Below are positions 57,073 through 64,000 of a stretch of 64,000 nt of DNA, in pieces (positions within the stretch are counted from its first letter, which is position 1; every line of letters begins with the position of its first letter). Location: contig CAJURV010000001.1 in NCBI GenBank assembly GCA_910588925.1, positions 72,433 to 136,432 on the forward strand, in the 5' to 3' direction. The notes beneath the pieces are model-generated. The model did no database searches, was not told where the DNA came from, and saw only the letters and a program-made list of their open reading frames with translations. A program made the translations under genes and the position numbers. This stretch comes from an uncultured Rikenellaceae bacterium. GTDB lineage: Bacteria > Bacteroidota > Bacteroidia > Bacteroidales > Rikenellaceae.

Positions 57073-57726
57073 TCACCGGCACTCCAAAAGGCGCACTATA
57101 GCTTCCCGGGGATCCTCCGCGCCGAAGACGGCGTTACCGGCCACCAGCACGTCGGCTCCCGCACCGAACAACGTACCGGCATTGGCAGACGACACACCAC
57201 CGTCTACCTCTATCAGAAGATCGCATCCGCGAGAGTCGGCCATAGCACGCAGACGACGCACCTTATCGACGCTCGACGGGATGAACTTCTGCGCCGCAAA
57301 ACCCGGATTGACCGACATTACGAGCACCATATCGAGCATATCCAACACCTCCTCCACCGCAGAGAGAGGGGTGGCCGGATTGAGAGCCACGCCAGCCTTT
57401 TTACCGCTGTTTTTTACAGTCTGTATCACACGATGCAGATGGAGGGCAGCCTCGGCGTGAACGGTGATATAATCGGCGCCGGCCTCCGCGAAACGCTCTA
57501 CGTACCTCTCCGGCTCCGCTATCATCAGGTGCACGTCCAGCACTTTGTCGGTATGACGTCTTACGGCCTTTATGACATCGAACCCGAAAGTTATGTTGGG
57601 TACGAACCTGCCGTCCATTACGTCGAGATGAATCCACTCGGCGGCAGAATCGTTTATCATCTCTGTAGCGGAACGCAGATCGGCGAAATCGGCCGAAAGG
57701 AAAGAGGGGGATATTATCTTTTTCAC
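57073..57726 (-). CDS. rpe: Ribulose-phosphate 3-epimerase
   Basis: Interconverts ribulose-5-phosphate and xylulose-5-phosphate in the pentose phosphate pathway. The 217-residue TIM barrel has all landmarks: ISPSFLSADFADL at the start, the acid/base and metal motif HLDVMDGRFVPNITFG, DVHLMI (His and Asp/Glu ligand), VMSVNPGFAAQKF and IEVDGGVSSANA with the catalytic Asp. The start is GTG 57726, 29 bases after the OstA-like stop. Its place at the end of an outer-membrane biogenesis operon has no obvious metabolic logic. Confidence 0.96.
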   Translation of the reverse strand: MKKIISPSFLSADFADLRSATEMINDSAAEWIHLDVMDGRFVPNITFGFDVIKAVRRHTDKVLDVHLMIAEPERYVERFAEAGADYITVHAEAALHLHRVIQTVKNSGKKAGVALNPATPLSAVEEVLDMLDMVLVMSVNPGFAAQKFIPSSVDKVRRLRAMADSRGCDLLIEVDGGVSSANAGTLFGAGADVLVAGNAVFGAEDPREAIVRLLECR

Positions 57727-57755
57727 TATCTGTATATTAATCGGTTACAATATCT

Positions 57756-60026
57756 CTATTCAGATACGACAGCCACAGAATCGACCGCCGGCCTTTTAAC
57801 CGCAACGGAGTCGGCCGCAGACGACAACCGTCTCTTTATATTGTTGCTCTCGCCTACAAGATCGCCACCGAGAAAATCGCCAACACCCACAGGCGACGAT
57901 TCGGTACGGTCGTGCCAAACGCCAGCTTTGGCAAGATCGACCCTCTCCTGATTTATTCCCGCCGTTATCAAAAAGCGAGGACGCACCAACGATGAGGTCG
58001 TCTCACGCTCGGAGGGCCTTATGACGCGGTCGCACACGTCGAAACGGGTCTTGGGACGCGGCTTGGTTATCCATCGGAAACCTTCGAGCACAAGTTTCTG
58101 ATTGGCCGCTATCTTGTCTATGGGATAGATGCTGTGCGTTATGTCCTTGATCCATTTGAGCCTCGATATCTCGGAGCTGTCGAACGTTATCTCCATATCG
58201 GCCGACATTATATACATCATGGTATTAGGTCTGCCATCCTGCTCCTTATAGAAAATTGTTTCGGCATTTCCGTCGATATATACTATGTCGAGCTCGTTGT
58301 CTTTGAAATAGCACTCCATGTATTTACCCCTGATCTGATTATACCTGTTACGATCGGAGCGGAGCCTCTGCCCTATTATGGGATAGTCGTACAACTCGGC
58401 TCTGTCCAACTGTTCGTTAACAGTATATATCTTTATATACGAGGCTGTTATCTGGTTATTCTCGTTCCATATTATGGGCGACGAATACATGAACATGGTA
58501 GAATCGACCGTTACCGCGGCGATTGAATCGCACACCGCCTGCACGTCGCGCTTGTATATCCTGACATTATGATAACCTCTCAATATGTAGTCCGACGAAT
58601 CGGCCTCATGCACCGCGTCGTTCTTACGTCTGGCCAATGTATCGAGCACTACGGTGTCGGCATGCAAGGTATCCATAGCCGCGAGCGAGTCTCTCCTCTC
58701 GGCCCTCGCCTCCTCTATCATACGCATCCTCTTTTCGGCACGCTCCGCGCGTTTGGCTCTGCGCCGGGCCTTCTTCTCCAGCTTCTTGAGCCTTTTGGCC
58801 GCCTTCTTAGGGTTCAACGATGCACTGTCAGACGCCTCCGCCGCTATGCTGTCGGTTACGATCTCCGGCACCGCCGCCATAGCACTGTCGGCAGACAAGG
58901 TGTCGGCCGCCGCATCACCCGCAGGCTCATCGGCCGCCGGCACCCCGGAGATGCTATCGACCGCAATACTGTCTCCAGCCTGGCCGGGAACCAACTGGGG
59001 CACCACTATCATAGTGTCGGCGCGCATGAACGTAGTGTCGCCCTCCTCACTGTCATCGAAAGAGGCCGACGAGGGGTTCCCTGTCATTATCACCCGTTTG
59101 GAACCGCTCCAATAATATCCGTAATCGCCGAATGTGTAAAGAGAGCGGGAGGTATCCAGTATTTGTATGTCGCCGCGTAACTCCACCTCCTTAACCAAAC
59201 TCATATACCTCAACGAATCGGACCACAACTCCTGATCCTCCGTCATGACATAAGCGGAATCGACGAAATCGTATATGCCGGTAGCGCGGTCGTAGGTGCC
59301 GCGACGGGTATGCAGATAGTCGCCCTTACGGCTCCATATATCGGAGGGCTTGTAGAAGGTGACCACCTCGGTATTGAGATTGAAAGCCACCGAATCGCTC
59401 TTTATGTCGTAATCGTCGTTATGCATCTCCACGCCGCCCACCAGCACTATGTCGCGACTCGACGTGTAATAGTCGCCGCGCTCCGACTCCATCAGGTTGT
59501 CGCCCTGCGTCATGGTGCCGCCGCCGTAATAGCTGCCCACGCCTGTCAAGGTGTTGAAGCTGAGGTTATGGGTATATAGCACGGCGTTTCCGTCCACGAG
59601 CTTTATTATGGGGGAATAGACACGGGCGATATTGCTCTCGCCGTCGTAAGTGAACCGGTCGCCGTAGATGTAGGTGGAGTCGTTGGCGTTGATGATGACG
59701 CTGCCCAGCCCCTCCATGTTCTTATCGCTGTAACGGTAGGCGGTGTCGCATGTTATGATGACGCCGTTATGGTGAAAGGCCACATTGCCTACCAACTTGG
59801 CGAACGCCCCCTGATTGCTCAAAATGGTAACGTCGCTACGGTAATCGACCCGCGCCTTGCCTACGGTATCTCCGGCGCTATTCTGAGCGATAAGGGCGGC
59901 AAAGGCTTCGGTATCGTAAGGACGATCCGTCACCGCTACACGCTCCGAACGCGCGAGAAGCGGCGCGACGAAAATCATCGTCACCGCCGCCGTCACCCAT
60001 ATATATGACTTGGCGCCTCTTTCCAT
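57756..60026 (-). CDS. OstA-like protein (LptA/LptD-N-like beta-jellyroll)
   Basis: A 756-residue exported protein with a signal segment (residues about 8-25). The part at 55-320 holds OstA/LptA-like repeats (VGNVAFHHNGVIITCDTAYRY, MEGLGSVIINANDSTYIYGD), the fold that carries lipopolysaccharide across the periplasm. Residues about 330-480 form an insert: an acidic Ala/Asp/Ser-rich part and then a long run of Lys, Arg, Glu and Ala (KKAAKRLKKLEKKARRRAKR), probably a charged helix. A second OstA-like part follows. There is no LptD barrel. It follows surA by two bases, in line with a role in outer-membrane assembly. Confidence 0.85.
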   Translation of the reverse strand: MERGAKSYIWVTAAVTMIFVAPLLARSERVAVTDRPYDTEAFAALIAQNSAGDTVGKARVDYRSDVTILSNQGAFAKLVGNVAFHHNGVIITCDTAYRYSDKNMEGLGSVIINANDSTYIYGDRFTYDGESNIARVYSPIIKLVDGNAVLYTHNLSFNTLTGVGSYYGGGTMTQGDNLMESERGDYYTSSRDIVLVGGVEMHNDDYDIKSDSVAFNLNTEVVTFYKPSDIWSRKGDYLHTRRGTYDRATGIYDFVDSAYVMTEDQELWSDSLRYMSLVKEVELRGDIQILDTSRSLYTFGDYGYYWSGSKRVIMTGNPSSASFDDSEEGDTTFMRADTMIVVPQLVPGQAGDSIAVDSISGVPAADEPAGDAAADTLSADSAMAAVPEIVTDSIAAEASDSASLNPKKAAKRLKKLEKKARRRAKRAERAEKRMRMIEEARAERRDSLAAMDTLHADTVVLDTLARRKNDAVHEADSSDYILRGYHNVRIYKRDVQAVCDSIAAVTVDSTMFMYSSPIIWNENNQITASYIKIYTVNEQLDRAELYDYPIIGQRLRSDRNRYNQIRGKYMECYFKDNELDIVYIDGNAETIFYKEQDGRPNTMMYIMSADMEITFDSSEISRLKWIKDITHSIYPIDKIAANQKLVLEGFRWITKPRPKTRFDVCDRVIRPSERETTSSLVRPRFLITAGINQERVDLAKAGVWHDRTESSPVGVGDFLGGDLVGESNNIKRRLSSAADSVAVKRPAVDSVAVVSE

Positions 60027-60028
60027 CG

Positions 60029-61432
60029 CTATTTGTTCCAGCGCGGGTTAGACAGTTTTATCTTATCGTACGGAGCCTCTATCCTCACATACATCTCGTC
60101 GATCTTCTTATCGAGCCACCTATCGAAGATCTCCTGTTTCTTCACCGACACGGCCAGATCTTCCAACTGCGTATAGTCGTCATCGAACGTGGCGACATGC
60201 GCCGGTATAAGCTCCACTAACTTCACGAACTTGACCAACTCGTTCATATTGGTCTGATCTATCGACTCGAAGGCATCGCTCATCTGCCCCGGCTGCAAAC
60301 CGCGCAGATATTCGTAATCTATGCCCAGCTCGTCGCGGAAGAAACGGTTGGTCTTAAGGCGAGGAATGTTATACATATCGTAGGTGGAGTTAGCCACCAC
60401 GCCGCCGCTCTGCTTGCTTTTGACATCGTCAGAGAAACGTTTGACCGCATCGTCGAAGCTCAGGCTGTCGACCCTGACCTTATGCACCACGCTATCCAAT
60501 AAGGTGAGAGCACGCTCGCGGTCTTCCGGATCGAAACGCACACGCATGAGTATATGACGGCAGTGGTATAGATCGCCGTCCACATCCAACAGCTCTATGA
60601 TATGATACCCGAACTCCGTCTCCACAATCTCCGACACCTGACCCGGCTTGAGCGCTTCGAGCGCTTCAGCGAAAGGCGACACGAAACCGTCTTTGGACTG
60701 CGGGTCCATCTCGCCGCCGCGCGAGGCCGAGGCATAATCCTCGGAGTACATCCTAGCAAGAGCCGAGAAGCTGGTACCTTTCAGTATACGGTCGCGTAAC
60801 GACAAAAGCTGCTCCTTTACGTTGAGTTTGGCATCGTCGTCGTTTTTAGGGTATTTCACCACCTGAGCGTAAACATATTGCTCCGGCACCATAGGCAGGC
60901 TGTCTTTGGGTAGGCGGCGTACGAACTTAAGCACCTCGGAGGGCGTAACCGTGGCCCCCTCCTCCACCTTGTTTTTCATGGCGCGGGCCATCTCCGACTC
61001 CGTAAGACGACGGCGCAGATGATCGCGCACGCTGAATATGGGACGGTTGAAATAATCCTCCACCGCCTTTACCGAACCTTTGCTCCTGACGTATGCGTCC
61101 AGTTGCGCCTCCACCTGATCGTCGACCTGCGAGGTGTTGATGGTTAGGGAGTCGATAGCGGCCTGCGAAGCCAACAATTTCTGCACCAATATGGTCTCCA
61201 GAGCTTCGGCCTCGGGATCGGCACCCGTGTAACCGCGTTCTATGTAGCTCTGTTTTATATAATCTTCGGCCATACGCAGATCCGACAGCAACACCATGGA
61301 ACTGCCGACTACCGCCACAACCTCATCGGCAACGTAACGCTGACTCGCGGGCCACTGGTCGATCTGTTGCGCCACAGCCGGACAATGACAAGCACATACC
61401 GCTACGGCCAATATGTATCCAATGAATTTCAT
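60029..61432 (-). CDS. surA: Periplasmic peptidyl-prolyl isomerase/chaperone SurA
   Basis: Chaperone for outer-membrane proteins. The 467 residues start with a signal peptide (cut after AVA near residue 21), then the SurA N-terminal chaperone domain (VADEVVAVVGSSMVLLSDL; EALETILVQKLLASQAAI) and two parvulin domains (YSEDYASASRGGEMDPQSKDGFVSPFAEALEALKPGQVSEIVETEFGYHIIEL in the first, around 240-290; a second, weaker one about 300-400). A long C-terminal helix is also present. It sits between a PpiC-like lipoprotein gene (40 bases) and the OstA-like gene (two bases). Confidence 0.9.
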   Translation of the reverse strand: MKFIGYILAVAVCACHCPAVAQQIDQWPASQRYVADEVVAVVGSSMVLLSDLRMAEDYIKQSYIERGYTGADPEAEALETILVQKLLASQAAIDSLTINTSQVDDQVEAQLDAYVRSKGSVKAVEDYFNRPIFSVRDHLRRRLTESEMARAMKNKVEEGATVTPSEVLKFVRRLPKDSLPMVPEQYVYAQVVKYPKNDDDAKLNVKEQLLSLRDRILKGTSFSALARMYSEDYASASRGGEMDPQSKDGFVSPFAEALEALKPGQVSEIVETEFGYHIIELLDVDGDLYHCRHILMRVRFDPEDRERALTLLDSVVHKVRVDSLSFDDAVKRFSDDVKSKQSGGVVANSTYDMYNIPRLKTNRFFRDELGIDYEYLRGLQPGQMSDAFESIDQTNMNELVKFVKLVELIPAHVATFDDDYTQLEDLAVSVKKQEIFDRWLDKKIDEMYVRIEAPYDKIKLSNPRWNK

Positions 61433-61472
61433 ACGCTTATTATTTCTTCACTTTTGTTTTTATAACCACGGG

Positions 61473-62486
61473 TTAATCGACCGTATCTTCCGCACCACGT
61501 TCACGGGTGCTATCTACACGCTCTCTTTCCGGAGCCTCGTTTTCAGGCCGGCGTCTACTCTCCTCGGCCGCCTCCGGGGAGGCATTGCGGGGGAGCGATG
61601 CAGGCTCGGGCCTGACTATCGCGGAGGTATCTATATTGAGCGTGACATGACGCGACCTCACCGCGGCTGCATACAAACTATCCTCCCGCGACTTTATGAA
61701 ATCGGCCCTGCGACGGTTGACTATCGCACGTTTTATGGTTGGGACTATCATCTCCACGGGGATATACTCGCCCGTATTGCGATAGGCCTGTACGCTCATC
61801 AGGTATATCACACCTGCATCCTCGTCCTTGTATTCGTATAGCTTGCCCCTTTTGAGGAAAGCATCGAAGTCTTTCTCCCGGAACGGAATGTCGGTAAGTA
61901 TGTCTCTGAAATAGTGCCAGCCGTCGGTGTACTCCTTGAAATAAAAGGAGCTTTTGTCGGCGATGTCGACAAGATCGGCATAATCCTCCTTGGACGAACT
62001 CGATATCATGCGACGAAGATTACCGGCCTGTCTGTAGTCGGACGGGAAAGCCAATATGCGCGCCTTAGCCACGGGCCCCACCAAACGGAACTGCTCTTTG
62101 TTGCGGTTGTAGTAATCGGTGATCTGGGCGTTGGTTATGGATGTATCGACCCGCTCGCTCAAGGAACGGTCGTAATTATAGATCAGCAACGAATTGCGAT
62201 AAGACTCCATCAGAGCCTCGAACTCGTCCTCGTCATCGGCGAAAAGCTCCTCCGCCTCCCGTATCTTTATCTGCGTCTTGACCCAACTGTCGACATGAGC
62301 CTGCAACAGACTGAGACTGTCCTCACGCGACATACCCTTGGAGAATATATCTTTCACATCGCTAAAATACAACGACTTGCGCCCCACCACCGCCAAAGGC
62401 TCCTCACCGAAAGAGATAAAAGAAAAATCTTTACACGACACCGCAGCCAAAAGAGACACGATAAGGGGGATATATATTCTACGCAT
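61473..62486 (-). CDS. PpiC/SurA-N-like lipoprotein
   Basis: A 337-residue lipoprotein (lipobox AVSC, Cys18). Residues 30-130 resemble the SurA N-terminal region (PLAVVGRKSLYFSDVKDIF; DSWVKTQIKIREAEELF), followed by a helical part and a degenerate parvulin-like region without the usual GGxLG motif. The last about 60 residues are charged and Pro/Glu/Arg-rich. It probably acts as a periplasmic chaperone anchored to a membrane and not as an isomerase. First gene of the four-gene operon with surA, the OstA-like gene and rpe, just behind a full promoter. Confidence 0.8.
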   Translation of the reverse strand: MRRIYIPLIVSLLAAVSCKDFSFISFGEEPLAVVGRKSLYFSDVKDIFSKGMSREDSLSLLQAHVDSWVKTQIKIREAEELFADDEDEFEALMESYRNSLLIYNYDRSLSERVDTSITNAQITDYYNRNKEQFRLVGPVAKARILAFPSDYRQAGNLRRMISSSSKEDYADLVDIADKSSFYFKEYTDGWHYFRDILTDIPFREKDFDAFLKRGKLYEYKDEDAGVIYLMSVQAYRNTGEYIPVEMIVPTIKRAIVNRRRADFIKSREDSLYAAAVRSRHVTLNIDTSAIVRPEPASLPRNASPEAAEESRRRPENEAPERERVDSTRERGAEDTVD

Positions 62487-62509
62487 ATATGACGATGTTT
62501 ATCAATTCA

Positions 62510-62540
62510 CAAAAGTAGTATTTTTAGTTCATTCCGCAAA
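62510..62540 (-). promoter_or_regulatory. Promoter of the surA operon
   Basis: On the minus strand TTTG (62540-62537), 19 bp, TACTTTTG (62517-62510). It lies just after the CPBP stop codon and 24 bases before the lipoprotein ATG. Confidence 0.75.
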
Positions 62541-62549
62541 GCAGCAGAG

Positions 62550-63467
62550 CTAAAGGTAGGTATCTTCCAGCCCCTCTTCGGATATTATACGGGGCCTCTC
62601 CTCGACGGCTTCGACTACCGCTTCGGGCTCCGACGCCCGGTACGACTCCGCCTTACGGCCGTAACGACGCGAAAGACGCACATATCCTATCACCAGAACG
62701 ACAACGAGCAACATAGCCGCCGTCGCATACACTAGCCCATAGACCAACCCGTTAGATATCATACCGTACAACGGACGCGAAAACGATTCGTAAGACGGTG
62801 AGTACAGGAAATAGAGCTGCGACACGAGATTATTGACGAAATGAACGAACACGGCGCACCACACCGAACGGGTGGAGAGAAAGACATACGCCAGAACCAA
62901 CCCGCCCAGAAACGCGGGAACAACCTGCACCCAATGGCTGAAATGGGCCGCAGCGAAGATGACCGACGAAAGGAACGCCGCCGGAACCGCCCCTCTTACC
63001 GTAGCCACGTCGCCGGCCAACACCGCACGAAAGAAAAGCTCCTCCGCTATAGGCGCCGCTATCACGGAGGTAAGCACCATCCACGGTCCCATCGCAGAGA
63101 GCATGTCGTAATAGGAGCGTTCGGCCTCGGGGGCCATGTTGGTTAGAGGCTCCGTAACCACCTGCACCGCGAACATCATAGCAACGCCCAGCAACGCCAT
63201 CTTGGGGTTGGATACCCGCATGAATCCGGCCACACCTGCAGAGCTCCCCGTGCTCCCGATACGCACGGCCCTATAAGCGAACGAAAGCGCCAACAGAATA
63301 CCGAAAGACAAAAGGTAATTCAACGACATCAGCGTATCGCCCGGAAAATCTATACCTGTAGCATATAGCACAAGGCCGGAAACGACGGAGGAAAACACCA
63401 AAAACAGAATATAGACCAATATGTCGGCCGACCAAGGATAACTCTTTCCTTTCAGGAAACCTTTCAT
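62550..63467 (-). CDS. CPBP family intramembrane glutamic endopeptidase
   Basis: A 305-residue multi-span membrane protein of the CAAX-protease/bacteriocin-processing (Abi) family. The motifs are EELFFRAVL (Glu142, Glu143, Arg147), AAHFSHW (His175) and VHFVNNLVS (His209, Asn213), which carry the catalytic residues. About eight hydrophobic segments are present and the last 40 residues are soluble and Glu-rich. Substrate unknown. A TTG 6 bases upstream is an alternative start; ATG 63467 is preferred. A TACTTTCG near-match to the -7 box lies 24 bases upstream. Its stop is 10 bases from the next operon's promoter. Confidence 0.93.
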   Translation of the reverse strand: MKGFLKGKSYPWSADILVYILFLVFSSVVSGLVLYATGIDFPGDTLMSLNYLLSFGILLALSFAYRAVRIGSTGSSAGVAGFMRVSNPKMALLGVAMMFAVQVVTEPLTNMAPEAERSYYDMLSAMGPWMVLTSVIAAPIAEELFFRAVLAGDVATVRGAVPAAFLSSVIFAAAHFSHWVQVVPAFLGGLVLAYVFLSTRSVWCAVFVHFVNNLVSQLYFLYSPSYESFSRPLYGMISNGLVYGLVYATAAMLLVVVLVIGYVRLSRRYGRKAESYRASEPEAVVEAVEERPRIISEEGLEDTYL

Positions 63468-63816
63468 AATCAACAGTGAGGGAAACGATGCGAAAGTAGT
63501 GAAATTTTCTCGATAAACGGGAGCGGACGGCGAATTATTGTAACTATTATTACGGGTTTTATGTTTTCAAGTCAAACCGACACGTCCGGCGAATGGCGGA
63601 TATTACATGTGACGTTACGGTATAAGACGAGGAAGACAGACAAAATTACGCTTCCACGCCACGAGGGACAGGGAGCATTCGGGCCGCGCCTCGCTTCGCT
63701 CACGGCTGCACAAGCGGAATGTGTTCAAAAAACAGTAATATTTCTTATCACGAACGCGCGTTAACATCAACTGACGGAAATGGGGCTGTATCCTCTTGTT
63801 TCTATTATGGAATGAC
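63468..63816. other. Non-coding region at right edge
   Basis: About 350 bases between the CPBP start and the tandem repeats. Frames at 63561-63764 and 63719-63985 have no known resemblance and the second runs through the repeats. I see nothing else to name here. Confidence 0.5.
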
Positions 63817-64000
63817 TGTCTTTGACTTCATTTCGGATACTATCGTCCCTATAAAATCAAATTTCATTTGCTTTTATAGCCGACTTATTCGTATCTTTGA
63901 CTCCGTCTTAGATACTTCGCCTTCGGCAAAATCAAACAAGTTTGTTTTTGTATTCGGCTTATTCGTATCTTTGACTTCGTCTTAGATACTCCGCCTCAAC
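63817..64000 (+). repeat. Tandem 74-75-bp repeats with promoter boxes and hairpins
   Basis: Three units in tandem: 63817-63890 (diverged), 63891-63964 and 63965 to beyond the window end. Each has TCTTTGAC near its start, an AAAATCAAA ... TTTG.TTTT inverted repeat in the middle and CTTATTC at the end. Units 2 and 3 begin with GTATCT ... AGATAC hairpins. Unit 2's -7 box is TATCTTTG (63892-63899) with TTTG 21 bp upstream (63867-63870); unit 3's is TATCTTTG (63966-63973) with TTTG at 63941-63944, also 21 bp. The gene served lies beyond the window. Confidence 0.75.

Noticed and set aside
63719-63985. 88-codon plus-strand frame at the right edge
   Set aside because: It is made largely of the tandem non-coding repeats.

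Overview
The window reads as a chromosome segment of a Bacteroidota bacterium, most likely order Bacteroidales. The evidence is direct: starts lack Shine-Dalgarno sequences and sit after A/T-rich leaders, many genes are preceded by the Bacteroidota promoter pattern (a TTG/TTTG box, 19-21 bp, then TAnnTTTG), and several families are typical of the phylum (S46 dipeptidyl-peptidase, BF0631-type metalloproteinase lipoprotein, DUF2027-Smr protein, OstA-like protein, TonB-type beta-barrel with LytS/LytTR partners). Genus cannot be fixed by reading; Rikenellaceae/Alistipes-like is a guess. Nearly all of the window is ordinary core chromosome. I see no rRNA, tRNA, CRISPR array, complete insertion sequence or prophage.

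Layout. 0-6.5 kb: purB (minus), a small DUF4834-type membrane protein, a cupin and a DUF2027-Smr protein (minus), then queA and a YgiQ radical-SAM gene overlapping by one base. 6.5-14 kb, all plus: dnaB, an ftsE-like ATPase with a long tail, gyrB, a free-methionine-sulfoxide reductase, and a zinc/manganese-type ABC pair (binding lipoprotein plus ATPase) without a permease. 14-15.6 kb: an AT-rich pocket with an XRE-type regulator, a possible 49-aa hydrophobic peptide, and repeated TTACANNTGTAA palindromes that coincide with the -7 boxes of both. 15.6-20.3 kb, minus: HIT protein, rel, recA and bcp. 20.6-24.8 kb: a 1411-aa double 2-hydroxyacyl-CoA dehydratase activase/HgdB-like fusion. 24.9-32.3 kb: M16 protease, a 56-aa winged-helix protein, a gluzincin-type lipoprotein and clpB.

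32.8-39.1 kb, minus: a tight set encoding a secreted GH20-like protein, a metzincin lipoprotein, LuxS and a receiver/PPDK-ATP-grasp protein. 39.4-43 kb, plus: a dolichol-phosphate-mannose-synthase-like glycosyltransferase, pyrC and miaB. 43-49 kb, minus: a DUF4143 ATPase, HU, an S46 peptidase and aminopeptidase P. 49.2-54 kb, plus: an outer-membrane beta-barrel protein followed by a LytS kinase and a LytTR regulator. 54.2-63.5 kb, minus: rlmB, an ABC-F protein, rpe, OstA-like protein, SurA, a PpiC-like lipoprotein and a CPBP membrane protease; three of these form an outer-membrane biogenesis operon with rpe at its end. The right edge carries tandem 74-75-bp repeats, each with a promoter motif and hairpins; one related copy lies before dnaB.

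The best leads for something undescribed are the XRE/hydrophobic-peptide pocket with promoter-embedded operators, the promoter-bearing hairpin repeat family (with a compensatory base-pair change between copies), and the luxS operon with its phosphotransfer-like receiver/ATP-grasp protein. All functional claims come from reading motifs by eye.
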